From positions 31,249,601-31,313,600 of the forward strand of contig OZ034969.1 in assembly GCA_964030785.1 (NCBI GenBank): 64,000 bases of DNA, in the 5' to 3' direction. The DNA is from Siderastrea siderea (taxonomy: Eukaryota > Cnidaria > Anthozoa > Scleractinia > Rhizangiidae). The notes beneath the pieces are model-generated. The model saw only the letters and a program-made list of their open reading frames with translations, was not told where the DNA came from and searched no databases. This document shows, in pieces, positions 1-12,816 of this stretch. Position numbers and translations under genes: made by a program. Every line of letters begins with the position of its first letter. Positions within the stretch are counted from its first letter, which is position 1.

Positions 1-1559
1 GTTATTGGAATTAAGTATCGTTATCGCAATACATTCTAAAGCGATGTGTGTAAGACCAGTATTGCGGTAGAGCAAGTAACCGAAGTAAAATTGCTGTTTC
101 TTTTCTTACTGAAAGGCTCGTCTAAATCCGAGAAAGAGGAAAAAAAGAGGCAAGTACATGTATATTGTTACGTGCGTTACACTGTCTTAGGCACATTACA
201 TGCCGTCACTTCTTTTTGTTAACTTCCACGTGCGCCAGCTGCTGAGGCCACTTCATAAGCAATTCTTGCTAAACTCCCTTCATTTTTCTGCTTAGGATGA
301 CCTTTTACTGAAACGATTATATATTTAACTCTCAAGCAGTTTAAGGTCCGGATGCAAAGTGCGCTGGGAGAAAGTGATCGGCAATGTCTTTCGTTAGGGT
401 AAAATTTTCCCAAATAAATAAATCGCCTATCGTGACATTTTTGACAGCGAACAAATCTCGATGGAGGTACTCTCCTATAAAAATGAAAAAGAGTGCTCGT
501 GGACAAATTTCTAAAACACCCCTAAAAGGTACCAGAATCTCACTTCGTGGGCGTGGCTTACATTCATTTTAACCCCTAACAGGCAAAGTAACAAATACAT
601 CCCGTCAATTTTTTTGAAGATACCGCGAAAGCTTTAGCGACAGTCTTTTTTATACTTAAGTACCCTAAGCGTTAAAAATCCACAAATTTACCCTCTAACA
701 GGTGCAATAGCACCCCATCATTTTTATAGGGGAGTAAACCTCCCCCGGAACTAAACTTCTAAAATAAATGAAATAGGCGAATTGATTGCGAAATTAATTT
801 GTATGAACAAATGAATTAAGGAGTACTGATACAGGAACGTCACTTTTCTTAGGTTGAGAAGTTGTTTTGTTACTCGAAGAAGAGTGCTATCCGTACTATC
901 CGTTAAAATATTAATGTACGTGTGTTTTGGCAAATCACCTGATGTCTTATGTATTTTATATGGCCTGCAGAAAAGGGTTTTTTTTTGCTAATAAATAATT
1001 AAAACCACAGCACCTAAACTTGGTCAACTGAGACACCAATGTCTCTGTCTGGACAGTTAATTACGCGTATGCTTTTCAAAAATCTTTTGTTAATGAGACA
1101 AAGAAAACGGACACCGCGCGCGCACGTCAAAAGCTTGTTATCAGATTAGTTGATAAAAGTACGCAAGGCCTTGCACGTGTCGGTGAATAGAACCTATCTG
1201 CGCGCAGAAAGAGCCTCTGAGCGGCTGCAATTAACAAGCTTTAGTATGACCATCGAACAAGTAACGTTCTAAAAAAATGCAATTTATTTCAAGGACACAC
1301 AATACTTTATGCTTGACTGAAAACAAGAGTAAATGTAAACAACATTGTCACTGGCAGCTTATAAGAGCTTGCACACGTCGCATCGATGAATAGACAATTT
1401 TATCTTATCTTTGCCTATTATTGTGTAATGTAATCACGTTCGCACGCCAAATACTTTTTTTTTAAGGATTGGGGTCAGGTCGTTCGATGGCGTTCGTGAG
1501 TTCAATGCCGATTTGTGCGAGAACATTGAGACGACAAGTGTTTGTTCAATTGTTTTCAA
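1..1559. other. AT-rich non-coding stretch, no gene seen
   Basis: Only short open frames are present on either strand, with no recognisable protein motif and no convincing splice-bounded exon. No RNA gene or clear repeat was recognised. Confidence 0.5.
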
Positions 1560-1838
1560 TCAGAAATCCGATGAAGTTGTATTTTTTTATTTGGGAGAGG
1601 GGAGGGGAAGGGGACTTTTTGGGAGGGGGCAGTTTTAAGGGGGAGACATAAAGGTTTTTTCGGGGGGAGTGGATGGGGGGGGAATAACGTTGTTTGTTTG
1701 AAATCTCGCACACTTCTAACTTGTTTATCAGAAAAAAATCCGATGTAGTTGAATTTTTTATTTGGGGAAGGAATTTTTTTAGGGGGGGAAGTTTTATGGG
1801 GGGATATAGAGGTTTTTTCGGGGGGGGGGTAAAGTTTT
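1560..1838. repeat. G-rich tandem duplication (two ~120-bp units)
   Basis: Two diverged direct copies (about 1560-1688 and 1728-1838) share the order TCAGAAA..ATCCGATG, a T-run with TTTATTTGGG, a GGGGG block, GTTTTA, a GGGGG block, AGGTTTTTTCGGGGGG. Each has four or more runs of at least three G, so G-quadruplex formation on the + strand is possible. The long proline-rich open frames on the minus strand here are by-products of the C-runs. Confidence 0.7.
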
Positions 1839-1847
1839 GGGAGGAAA

Positions 1848-1899
1848 AGTCCAGAGTCCAGAGTCCAGAGTCCAGAGTCCAGAGTCCAGGGTCCAGTCC
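1848..1899. repeat. 7-bp tandem repeat (AGAGTCC)n
   Basis: About six near-perfect head-to-tail copies of AGAGTCC directly follow the G-rich duplication, then decay into GGGTCCAGTCCAG. Confidence 0.85.
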
Positions 1900-1984
1900 A
1901 GCTTTTAGGATATGCCTGTTGTTCCAACATCCCGCGTGGTTTATTGAGGCAATACACCATTGATAGAAATGTGTGGTATATTGC

Positions 1985-4900
1985 TTATAAACAAATCGTA
2001 CAGGAAGCAATGCAGAGTAAGCAGAAAATAAAGTTTTAGTTTCAGTAAAACAATGTCATTGTGTCCAGTTCACTGCAAATTAGCAAATTACGTTGCAGTA
2101 AAAGCTCACAGGCAAAGAACTTTTATCAGTGCATATTTAAACTTGTATACATGCCTGAACATGCCTACTATAATTGTAGAAAACAATGAACCTACATTCT
2201 TAGGCTGACAAAGAGAATTATTTAAATGTAGAGAAGCCATTATATACTGAGGTGATGAACGTTTCACGCACAGGAAAAAAAAGACAATTTATTCCAGTTG
2301 AACGAATATAGCAAAGGTTACTGGTCAGTTAAAACTTCCTGTGGGTCATGACACGATACGAAAGTAATGCAGAGTAAGCAGAAAATAAACGTTTAGTTTT
2401 AGTTTTTTACCGTTTACGAACTCCTGGACCACAATAAATTGTTATTTTTTTTTAGTTAAAAAACACTGAAGCTAGTGACAGACATTTCTCCGGGATGTCA
2501 GTCCCTGTTTGGAGTATAAATGGCGATGTGTCCGTAAAGGCTAGTGGTCGGTGTTGACACTTTTACACCGCTCAATTTTACTGCAATATCATCTCCTCAT
2601 ATAACTTTTGACATCCTTCGAAAATTCTGCCTTAAAAACTCATAATAGATTACAAAAGGGAAACAGCTCTCTTACTCATGAGTCACGTTCTTCGAGCAAA
2701 AATACAGTTTTTGAATTCTTTATTTCTCAACGGTAGCTCGCAATACCATAAACACTTAATCGAGGACAACAAGAAATCATTTGCGTGCAGTTGCTCAGTT
2801 TTATGATCCGGCTGAAAAGTAGAAAAGCAACGTGCATCTGACCTGATAAGCCAATATTGAAACATTACTGATCATTGTGACGTTAGCCGGTTATCAGTGA
2901 ATCTAATAATAGCATACAGTTAATTACTCTTTCAAATAAGGATCAGTTAAAACGTTACATTTTTAAAATCAGTCGTTGATATTATTTTCGGAGTTAAACT
3001 GATGCATTATATAGGCATTTTGGTACCTCTTCATCGTTACTTGGCATTTATTCACAGGCTAAATAAACGACACATAACGATGGAAACTGAGATGCGCTCA
3101 GTTTTATGATCAGCTGAAACGCGGTACAGTACAATAAGAGCACACTGTGAAAATAGTAATTGAAACAGTCAAGAGAAAATAAGGGGACAGAGAGGGACAC
3201 TGCCAGACCAGGCTTTGGGATATGTCAAGTTCGGAAAAGTTATTTTTAGACGGCCATTTGCAACGGAAGTCTGAATTCAGGACGTCCACATAAAGGCAAC
3301 CTCGATCTGTTGTTTGAAGTACCATTCAAAATTTTGCTTGTAATGGCGGACCAAGTGGTCTTACGTTTTGTCGATGAAAACGACTTCGAAAAACAAGGGA
3401 AATGGTATTGATGCGGACGTTTCGGGAAACAGGCTTCCGTTCAAAAGCCAGTCTATAAATAACTTTTGTGGAATTGACATATCCCAGCCAACGCCCTCAG
3501 AATCCCTCTCTGTCCCCTTATTTTCTCTTGAAACAGTACATTTGATCAGTTTGTTTTGTCTTATATAGAGATTTAGTTCGCAACATTATTCTATTAAATG
3601 AACCATAGGTAAAACTAAACTAAATGAATAAAAACTGAAGTGACGATGAAAACTGAGATGATATCAAACACGGCTAATGAGGTTTGTCCACTTAATTTTG
3701 CCTGCAGACTTAGTGACGTGACGTAGTATGGAAGAAGAAACGGTAAGCTATAGCGAACCAAATGTATGGTACCGTTTAATTTAATAGCCGTACATAAGAT
3801 TTCAAAGCTTTCATAAACCGGATCATTCCAAACGCTGAGCTAATTGTAACGAATGCCTTAGCGGAGCTTGGCGTGAATTACAAAACGACCCTTTTACATC
3901 ACATAGTCATAAAACTAATCTGGAATTTTTGGACTGATGCAGAACAAGTTATCTACCAAATGAGTGTACACTCGTTATGGAGTGTTTTAGACTACTCTTG
4001 AAAATACAAAGCAGAAATACAAAACTATTACACAGGGGCACCGAACGAGAAAATTAAAGCAAAATGCTTAAAACGATCATGATTCCGTTTGCTCTTTTCC
4101 AGCTCTTTGTAGAACCTTTAAAAGGAACATTAAATTTATGCGAGCTAAAAAAATTTGATCTGTTTGGATTCTTAAGCTGAAAAATTACGTTGCAGAAAAA
4201 TTTGAGCGAACAGAATCTTATTTCCCGAATGGTCGAGCTCAGTGCTGCTGGCTGCTTTCCGCATAAATATTATCTAGCGGCTCTTTTTAAGGAAGCCAGC
4301 GGTTTGGTCAGTTGCCAAATTAAGTCAATACCGATAAAGGAAAATTATCTTGTGCTTTCGATAATAACCCGCAAAATATGATTCTTTAACTCAGATGACT
4401 GAGAACGTTTAGCAGCCGTTTAGCCACAGGCAAAGTAACGGATGGGTGGCGTTGAAACTTATCCTTTCTTCAAATAAATCGGGTGGAAGTTGGCTTGTCA
4501 GATCAGATGCACGTTGCTGGTTCGTTTTATTCCTATTAAAACCACTACATTTGCTTTCCACTTTACAGCTGATCGTAAAACCAAGCACTTGCGTGTAAAA
4601 GTTTTGCCTGGTGTCTACAATCAAGTGTTTATGGTATTGTGAGGTATTAATTATGAAATATTAATTATTTTAAAACTGCTGTATTTTTTACTTGTGAAGA
4701 ACTTGCCCCATGAATAAGACAGCTGTTTCCCTTTTGTAATCTATTATGAGCTCTAAGGGCAGAGTATACTGGGGATGTGGAAAAGTATTTCGGGAGATGG
4801 TATTAGAAAGGCAATTATCACCACTAAAGTCAATTTGCACAAAAGCTGGATTGGGAAGATGTTTAATGGTGCGGAATGGGATCGAAGTCAAACGAAAGAA

Positions 4901-7900
4901 AATAGGATTGACAAGCCTCTATATATGTACCCTCGATTTTACAACGCTTACTCAACATGTTCACTAAACATATCTAACACTTTTATTTGCTTGATCACCG
5001 TGCTTCGATTTTAACTTTATTCTTTCCAAGGTCTGTGCAACTACATCCAGGTGCTTAATTAAATATTTTAGATATTTTAAATTGAATTTCTTCGGCATTA
5101 GTAGGGAAACCTGAGCTGTCTACCGGCCTTTGAGTTTCGTCAAGAAACAGAATGAGTGTCAATACCCGCGACAACCTAGCTATTATGGACACACCGACAC
5201 TGATAACGCCAAACAGAACCTGCCATCGCCAGAAAAGTGTTCTAAGAAGAGTTAGAACAAAACTCTTGCTGTTACTAGCTGTTTTTTTAAAGAGCAACTT
5301 ATCGTGGTCCTAAATCCGTTTACGTAAATGCAACAATTAAACGATCACATTGATCTAAAACCAAAAGTTCATTTTCTGCTTAATCTGCATTACTTCCTGT
5401 ACGATTTGTATCGTGTTATTTGCCACTGGAAGTTTTAACTGAGCAGTAATCTTTGCCCGATCTGTTCGACTGGGATAAGTTTTTTTTTCCTCTGCGTAAA
5501 ACGTTCAGTACTTAGATAATGGCTTCTTTACAGTTCATTTCTCCTCTTCTTCAGTCTTTTAAGGCGCCGTTTACATGAGTTATTTCATCCCGGGATGACT
5601 TGCATCTCATCCCGGGATGACTTTCATCTCGGTGTCTGGTCATTTACCTTTGAGTGTTTACATGATTTGGAACAAAAATGTGTTCGCCCCGGGATGATTT
5701 CATCCCGGTGCTGAAGACCGGGATGAAGTCATCCCAGGGAGAACGCATTTTTGCTCCAAATCATGTAAACACTCACAGGTAAATGACCAGACACCGAGAT
5801 GAAAGTCATCCCGGGTTGAAACTCATCCCGGGATGAAATAACTCATGTAAACGGGGCCTAAGAATGTAGGTTTGTTGTCTTCTATAATTATAGTGGGCAT
5901 GCTCAGGCATGTATAGAAGTTGAAATATGCACTTGTAAAAGTTTAAATATCCCGTGCGCTTTTATGAATTGCTGATCTGCAGTGAATTGGAAAGTATAAC
6001 AGTGTCCTTGCTGAATAGCGACCTGACGATTCCCATCCTCGCTTGCTCCATACCACAGAACGTTTGCATGATCAGGCGTTGGTGAGAAAAAAGCAAAGAA
6101 ACCGACTAGTGTAAGTATTTTTTTGTTTTAATGTTTTATAGTGCAGAAGGTGGTAGATATTCTTGTTATGCATGCATGGAAACCAAGATTGTTGTTTACA
6201 GTGGCGGCCACTTTACGACCATCTAGTTTAAAGCCTCGTTATCACGCGGGCTACTTTTTTTGATAAGAGAAACTTTTCAGTCATTTTCAGTTCTTACCTG
6301 AGAACGTCGTTTATCCAACCAACGTGTTAATACGGTCAACGGCTCCCTTTCGAAGCCCCAAACTTTTATCTTCTCTATTAATGTACTCTTTTATTTATAA
6401 TTTCTGACTACTCGAAACGGCTGGCGACTTATAAATAACAAAAGCAACCAATTGTTGACAAAAAATGGTCTAAAAAATCTGTTAGAACGTATTTCGTAAT
6501 CAGTTACACCTTTATTTCGGCGTATAATTCTTGCTGCCTCCTTCTCTTGTTTTAATTTCTCCCTTCTCCTTCTTCTTTTGACCTGATATTTTTGGCGCTA
6601 ATTTACCACGCCGTTAATAAGGCTAAAATTTCATTTTGGCCTTCGGTACCTGGGTTAACGGGATCCATTTAACTTTTGAATTCGGCACAGATGAACACGG
6701 AAATCAGCAACCTCAGGTATTAAAACTAGCACTGAGTATTCAGAGATTAAAGAAGTGTGTTGAGATGATAAAAATAGCTAATATACCGGTGCGTCATAAA
6801 TGGCAAATTTGAAAAGCTAGTAACAAAAAGCTAGTGGAAGAGATTATAATGCACCTTACAACTGATCTCTTAATTAGCTAGTGATAATATCTCATTGCCT
6901 ACTCACGAAATTCAGCTGAGTTGTTTTGATTTCCGGTGGCGTTAAATGCTCTATACAAGAAGTTGGTTGTGATCCCAGTTCTGCGTCAGATGACGGCCAG
7001 CATTGTAAGTCTGATTCACTAAACAATTTGCTTTCGCTTACAAAAAAACTCAAAGTTTGAGTCGCTTTGCCAAAACCTTAAGAAAATACCGACATATTGA
7101 GTCGCTGTCTATGCATGTGCGAACAAAATAATAAATAGCACTGTCATATTCCACAGCTTTTAAACTGAGTTTAAAAGCTGCCCATCCGTTAGTTTGCCTG
7201 TGAATGAACGTTGTCAGTACTAGCTTTCATGCAGTTAATACTGATATATACTTAATGCAATCAATCATGTAATTACTACGAGGTCTTTCATTGTTTATTT
7301 TGTCAGTTGCAAGCACAAGATAGTTTTCTGTATGACTGAATGAGGGAACTGGATAAATTGCTGGCTGCTTTTGAAAGAACTCTAGTTTTTCTCTATGCGT
7401 TATTGTGTGTATCTGTCCGTTTTGTGTTTTCTAATCAGGAACGCTTGACGTTTAGTTTTGGTGGAATTAACTGTTCGAAAGCCATCATATAGCCGCCAGA
7501 GAAATTTGTATTTAATTGTGCTGGAAAAATTGAGTTTTCTTTATGGTGAGATTTCACCTCAAACGCTCGTCACTCAGAAAAACTCCTTTTGTTATTGGAG
7601 GGACAAATATATCGCTCACAGCGCGAAAGTGGGTCAGTTAGTATTTTCAGAAATTCAAGAGTAATTCGACAATTCGGGGAATAAGTTTCCCGTCGCAAAA
7701 AATTTTCTTTTCGTCTAAAGAACCCAAACAGATCAGTGTTAGCTCACATAAATTTAATATGCCTTTTGAAGGCTCGATTCAAAACGACACGGGAATTCAG
7801 GAAGGATATTTTACGTATTTTGCTTAAATTTCTTTCGTTGGCGGGCTGCTCCTGTCTATTTTTTTGTACTTTCTGTTTTGTGTTTTCCAAAGCAGTCTAA

Positions 7901-9110
7901 AACACTCTATAAAGAGTGGTAAATAACCTGTTCTGCATCGGTCTAAAAATGTCAGATTCATTTTCTGTGAAATATATAGACGTTAAGTCGAGGCATTCAT
8001 TACAATTAGTTCAGCGTTTGCTCTCAGTGCTTGTGAAAGGAAAGATATCTTATGCGTGGCTACTAAATGAAAAGAAACCATTCACGCATTTGGCTAATTT
8101 ACTGCTTCGTATTCGATACTACGTTACGTTCCCTGTCTATTACTATGTACTTGATATTATCTCAGTTTCCATCTTTGGATGTTATTCTTTTAGTATAGTT
8201 TTGCTCAGCCGGGCAAGGCCCATTTATAAATACCTCAGTTTGACTCACAAAATAACATCGTCAACTAAACCTCCATTATAAGAAAAACCAAACTGATCAA
8301 ATGTAATGTTTTAAATTACTCTTGGAAGAGTCATTCGCAGCATGGTCTTATTCAGATGATCCCAAAGCCTTAGTGGGGACCGTGTTGTTAGAATATTGGC
8401 TTATGAGATCAGACGCAGAATGCTAGTTTGTTTTATTCCGGCCAATTAAAACTCGTTTACATTTGCTTTCCGCTCTTCAGCTGATATACGATCATTAAGC
8501 TCAGCTCTTTATTGTTTGTCGTGTTTAGTCAAGTGTTTATGGTATTTCGAGGTGTTAAAGGAGCTACGTCACGATATTTTGAGATGTTTTAGGGCCGTTG
8601 CAAACTGTCGTTAATTCGAAGGAAACCTTAAAGTAATAGTTTGCCAGGGTAGACAACACCAAAGAGAAACGAATAAACCAAAAGGGAACAAGGATGGTTA
8701 ATGATGGAGAAGATTAACTTGGACTGCGAATGACAAACTTGAAAAGTTTAGGCTAAATTTTTCAAGATGCACAAAACGTGACTGTCAGTACCGATAACGC
8801 CAAACAGGAACTAACATCGGGCAGAAACGTCTTGTAAGAAGGGTTCAAACAAAAACTCTTGCTGTTACTATCTGCTTTTACTAGCAACTTATGTTGTCGT
8901 GGTCCAAGAGCTCGTGAAGGGTTTCAGCTTATTTCAATGGAATAATTAAACGATGAAGTTGCTCTTAAAACTGAAAGTTCATTTTCTGCTTACTCTGCAT
9001 TACTTCCTGTTCAATTTGTATCGTGTTAAGCCACAGGAAGTTTTAACTGAGCGTTGACCTTTGCCAGATCTGTTCAACTGGAATAAGTTGGTTTTTCCTG
9101 AGCGTAAAAC
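1985..9110. repeat. Nested complex of direct and inverted repeats
   Basis: No gene was recognised here. Several internal relations are visible. (1) 3171-3295 and 3408-3529 are inverted copies, close to 80% identical by eye. (2) Blocks in 3541-4160 recur inverted in 7720-8300, with a symmetry centre near 5930. (3) Blocks in 4440-5490 recur in direct orientation in 8380-9110, for example the segments with ACATTTGCTTTCC and AACTCTTGCTGTTACTA. (4) The motif ATGCAGAGTAAGCAGAAAAT at 2010 and 2365 is inverted relative to 5370 and 8990. Copies are diverged, so this is an old nested or fold-back repeat family without visible coding capacity. Confidence 0.6.
5560..5862. mobile_element. Palindromic MITE with CATCCCGGGATGA motifs
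   Basis: The whole ~300 bp is an imperfect inverted repeat: GTTTACATGAGTTATTTCAT at the left matches the reverse complement of the right end, and the arms carry repeated CATCCCGGGATGA blocks. There is no coding capacity. The ends read TTAAGGCGCCG / CGGGGCCTAAG, typical of a TIR-bounded non-autonomous element. It lies near the centre of the larger repeat complex. Confidence 0.8.
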
Positions 9111-9409
9111 AATTAGTACCTTGGTAATACCATTGTTTTACAAAAATCACTCAATTTTATTTTTCCATGTAATTTTTTTTATTTTTGATTCATGTTAATA
9201 GGTGTCACGCATCAGTGCGAATTCAACTTTTGGTTTATTCTTGCGAATGTGTCAGTGACTCGTTATTTTGTTAAGGACCCTTTCGGAAAACCACTACAAG
9301 TTCTCATAGAAAAAATATTGTATTTGTATTGTAAATACTGCATTCGAGGTGGAATGATCTTGTGTGACGTAACTCTGTAAATGGTTTGAACCCAGGAGTC
9401 ATATCAGAA

Positions 9410-9711
9410 CACTGCAAATTCAGAAGTTCTGTTTTGGCCCCCAAATGGGGCCGTTTCGGTGAATAAAATACAGTATCATTTTTGGGGCTAACTCGGCTCT
9501 CTAATTAAGGCCATAATAGCCCTATTTACAAGGGCTGGACCGGCAACAAACGGCCAAATTGGGTCCCTCTGTGGGCTGTTCCGGCTTTCTATGGGGTTAG
9601 TTCTGTCCGAGCTGTGACTGAAATAGCCCCACAGTGGGCCGCAACAGCTCCAGGGGCCTCAGGGCTAATTTGGCGTTTTGGGGCTGAAACAGATCTTCTG
9701 AACTTACAGTG
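9410..9711. mobile_element. TIR-bounded MITE
   Basis: The left end CACTGCAAATTCAGAAG and the right end CTTCTGAACTTACAGTG are inverted copies about 35 bp long, continuing into GTTTTGGCCCC / GGGGCTGAAAC. The interior is rich in GGGGC and GGCCC motifs and has no open frame of note. Confidence 0.75.
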
Positions 9712-9755
9712 AAGCCGGTGAAGTATGATCGTTCGGGTGAGTGTAGTCCTGAGAA
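9617..9755. repeat. 139-bp exact direct repeat, copy 1
   Basis: The same 139 bases recur without a difference at 10084-10222. The block joins the right half of the MITE ending at 9711 to the left terminal sequence of the MITE that is complete at 10188-10376. Confidence 0.9.
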
Positions 9756-10083
9756 AACGTCACTCTTTAAAGCGGCTTTAAAGAATCTTGCAATAAATCT
9801 GAGCCCAAAAGCTAACTAATTGCCAAAGAGCTAGCACACACAACGGCACAGAGACGGCTCTAAGAACGTAACATAAAACCCTCCAAACAGTTTATATCAC
9901 AGCTTGAGTACTTTCTTGATCAATAGGTCAACCACTTACCGGCACAATTGTGTCGCCTTTAGATCACCTTGATCAGAGGGACAAGGCTGTTGCAAATGTA
10001 CTAAGAAAGCTCTATTTTGAAGGCTAGAATAACTTAAGCAACTAGCGGGAGTCGTGTTTGGCCTGTCATTTTACATACTATCA

Positions 10084-10222
10084 ACTGAAATAGCCCCACA
10101 GTGGGCCGCAACAGCTCCAGGGGCCTCAGGGCTAATTTGGCGTTTTGGGGCTGAAACAGATCTTCTGAACTTACAGTGAAGCCGGTGAAGTATGATCGTT
10201 CGGGTGAGTGTAGTCCTGAGAA
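10084..10222. repeat. 139-bp exact direct repeat, copy 2
   Basis: Identical to 9617-9755 with a 467-bp offset. This copy runs into the complete MITE that follows, whereas copy 1 is cut off after GAGAA. Confidence 0.9.
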
Positions 10223-10376
10223 GGACTGTTTGTGGTGACATTGACCGACGTTTCGAGAACCTGAGCGGATCTTCTCTTGACTCTGACGTTGACTTCCCTT
10301 CAGGTTGCCGAAACGTCATTCAATGTCACCACAAACAGTCCTTCTCAGGACTACACTCACCAGGACGATCATACTT
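10188..10376. mobile_element. 189-bp MITE with ~57-bp terminal inverted repeats
   Basis: AAGTATGATCGTTCGGGTGA at the left pairs with the right end TCACCAGGACGATCATACTT. The repeats continue inward through GTAGTCCTGAGAAGGACTG and CTGTTTGTGGTGACATTGA with very few mismatches. It ends about 270 bp before the vWA-protein start codon. Confidence 0.85.
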
Positions 10377-10643
10377 TATCGACTTTGTATGATGCGTTTG
10401 TTTCCAAGTTGGCTTTATCACGAAAAGGGCTATTACAATAAGAGCCGGAGAAGGGGAATGAGACGATATCTCTTCTCTTTACAGCTTTTTTAGTTATTGA
10501 ATTAATGTTCTCCCGGGAAAAATTAGTTAAAATAAAAGACGCTACTCCTGTGTGTACTGCAGCAGGGTGGGTGAAAATAAAGCTCTTATATGTTTTTCTC
10601 TCTTATTCATTGTTAGATTTCAAGCAGAAGGAAACTCTGAACT

Positions 10644-11433
10644 ATGGGAAACCTTCCAGTTATTCATGAGGTAGGAACCGGTTTTCAGGCCCTAGGTGAC
10701 CGCACTTTAAGTCAACCAGACAAAGCTCGTGAAAGATGGGACAACTACTGCAAAGAGGGTGTTCTTGGATCTCTTGCGACTGTCGCAACTGAAAGACGCA
10801 AAGGCAACAGTGAAAAAACTGGCAAATATTTAAGGGGCTTTGGACGAGCAGCTGGTAAAGCGTTATTTGGAGGTGGACCTTTAAGAGATGTACCTGGTTT
10901 TCATGAGCTTGCAACTTGTGGGGAGTCCCTTGGGTATGTGATTGGCGAGGGAGATGTCGAAACTGCACGAGAGAGCTGGAAAACACATTTAGAAAGCAGT
11001 GTGTTTGGCGCAGGGATAAGCATGCTTGCAGCAAAAAAGCTGGTGATCTTGAAACAGCTGAAAGACGAAAGCAGGGCCTTATCAGAGCTGGAGCCAGGTT
11101 TGGTGTTTTAGGTCTCAGCGTAGCTGCCGCTGTAACTACTGGCGGAATTGCAGCTTCTTATGGGGTAGTTGTTTCTGCTGTTGCTGGGGCTGTAGTTGGA
11201 GGTGGAATAGGGGCTGCCTCAACAGCTGCAACACAAATAATAGATAACGGTGAAGTCGATCTTGGTGCAGTCATTGGTAACGGGTTGTTTGGCGGAGCAC
11301 TGATAGCGGGAAACAGTCTAGATGTTGTTACCTCTAATGTATGGGCAAATAATGCAGCTGGAACATATCCAGGAGGTCCCAACGGTACCAGTTGAAGAAA
11401 CGGATGAAGCAACAATTAAAGAAAAAGTTGAAG
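10644..11433 (+). CDS. vWA-domain protein, exon 1: duplicated ~65-aa module plus Gly/Ala-rich stretch (two frame breaks)
   Basis: The frame opens at ATG 10644 (MGNLPVIHEVG). Two homologous modules follow. Module 1 (about residues 4-70) begins LPVIHEV and module 2 (about 83-148) begins VPGFHEL. They share P..HE(V/L).T, an LG, then AR(E)..W, G, A..A...(G)(N/D) and G..RA. Module 2 stays aligned only if the frame shifts at the A6 run near 11034-11039 (one base short). The new frame then gives a hydrophobic stretch rich in Gly and Ala (GVVVSAVAGAVVGGGIGAAS), possibly a glycine-zipper membrane segment. A second break near 11380 is needed to enter VPVEETDEATIKEKVE and the donor GTAAGT at 11434 (phase 1). 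I do not recognise the modules. The breaks may be assembly errors or mark a decaying gene. Confidence 0.6.
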
Positions 11434-11923
11434 GTAAGTCCGATGTCAAAGTAAATCTTTTTGGTTCATGCGAGCTACTTTTTTGACGCTATGATGTATA
11501 ATATAAACTTCCGGCAAAGTAGCAATTGCATGACGCAAAGGATTGCAACTGGCTTAATATCGAAAATATTAGATAGCCAATAGGCTACCCATTCTAGATG
11601 AGTTATCCAGTCCAGTGAATTTCTTTCAATTTTTGTCACTTTCCAGTCAATTTTCAGTCAGTTTTTCAAAATGACATACCTTATTGGTTGATATGTTTTT
11701 GTGTATAAAATCCCTGTTTATTTTTACGTCAGTGTCGGCAGGGGGAGTAAAAATAAAAACGATCAGTAAAAACACAAAGTAATCCATAGAAACACCAAAT
11801 ACGAGATTTACTTTCCAACTCAACCATTTTCAGGGATTAGCAACAGAGAAAACTATGAGAAACAAGTGTGCCAGGACAAAAGCGCGCATGATACTTTACA
11901 AATAACTACGAAAATCGCGGCAC

Positions 11924-12455
11924 ACCGTAAAATCCCGATTTAAAGCGCCCCCCCCCCCCCCAGCCCCGGTTATAAGCCCTCCCAGTTAAAGGCCCATCTA
12001 CCTCCAGCTGTTAACAAAAAAAAAATAGTTCGCATACAAGCCCCCCCCCGGATATAAGCCCTCCGGCCTCCATTTCTCCTTTTTTCTTTAAGATAGGTAC
12101 TTTTACAGAACAAAATACGACTTCAAATTAAAAATTAGGAAAGTATAATGCAAGTAGAGTGCGGAACAATAAGTTAAATCATACTGATGTTCCAAATAGT
12201 ATTGAACTGAATTTGTTCCAAATAATGGTATTGAACTAAATTCCCGATATGTGGCGACGCTTCAAAGCCTAAAGACGCGAGTAAATGGCATTTACATATT
12301 TGAAAAGCGCTATATGTTAGTCTTAATTTATTTATCTGCTCATTCCGAAACAATGTTTTTATACCGCTTATAAGCTTCCCCGGATATTGCACCCCCCCCC
12401 AAACCTCATACCAACTTGTATAAGCCAAGGGCTTATAAGAGCGGGATTTTACGGT
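11924..12455. mobile_element. TIR element with ACCGTAAAATCCCG ends
   Basis: Left ACCGTAAAATCCCG (11924-11937) and right CGGGATTTTACGGT (12442-12455) are exact inverted copies. The interior carries repeated ATAAGCCC/CCGG blocks and poly-C runs and shows no coding capacity. Confidence 0.8.
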
Positions 12456-12642
12456 ATTTGTACTTGATCGTTTGGTCGGTACTTTATTCGAAGGGCACTT
12501 AGTAGAGTTGGATGATGATTTGCCCACTTTAATTTGAATTTTAATGATTACTTTTTACGGTGTAGTTCATGCCGTTGGTATACACAATTTGCCATGTCTG
12601 GTAGGTCAAACTGTAATTGAAAGTGTTGTTTACATTACATTT

Positions 12643-12816
12643 CTGACTTGTCCCCAGTCGTCTTCAAAACGCGCGCGGCACAGGAGCGCAAGGTGTGATT
12701 GGTAGGGACAAAGCGAGAGAAAAAGGCGAGTCTTCTCCTCTTTCCCCTTCCCATCACCCCTTGCTCGTACACCTCCCGTGGCGCACGCGTTATGAAGACC
12801 ACTGAGGACGAGTCAG
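12643..12816. mobile_element. 174-bp MITE
   Basis: CTGACTTGTCCCCAGTCGTC at the left is an inverted, slightly diverged copy of the right end (GAAGACCACTGAGGACGAGT plus CAG). The inner part is GC-rich (GCGCGCGGCAC..GTGGCGCACGCG). It sits in intron 1 of the vWA gene. Confidence 0.75.

Noticed and set aside
1546..2010. 154-codon proline-rich frame on the minus strand
   Set aside because: It is the complement of the G-rich duplication and the AGAGTCC array; no domain, start context or splice sites.
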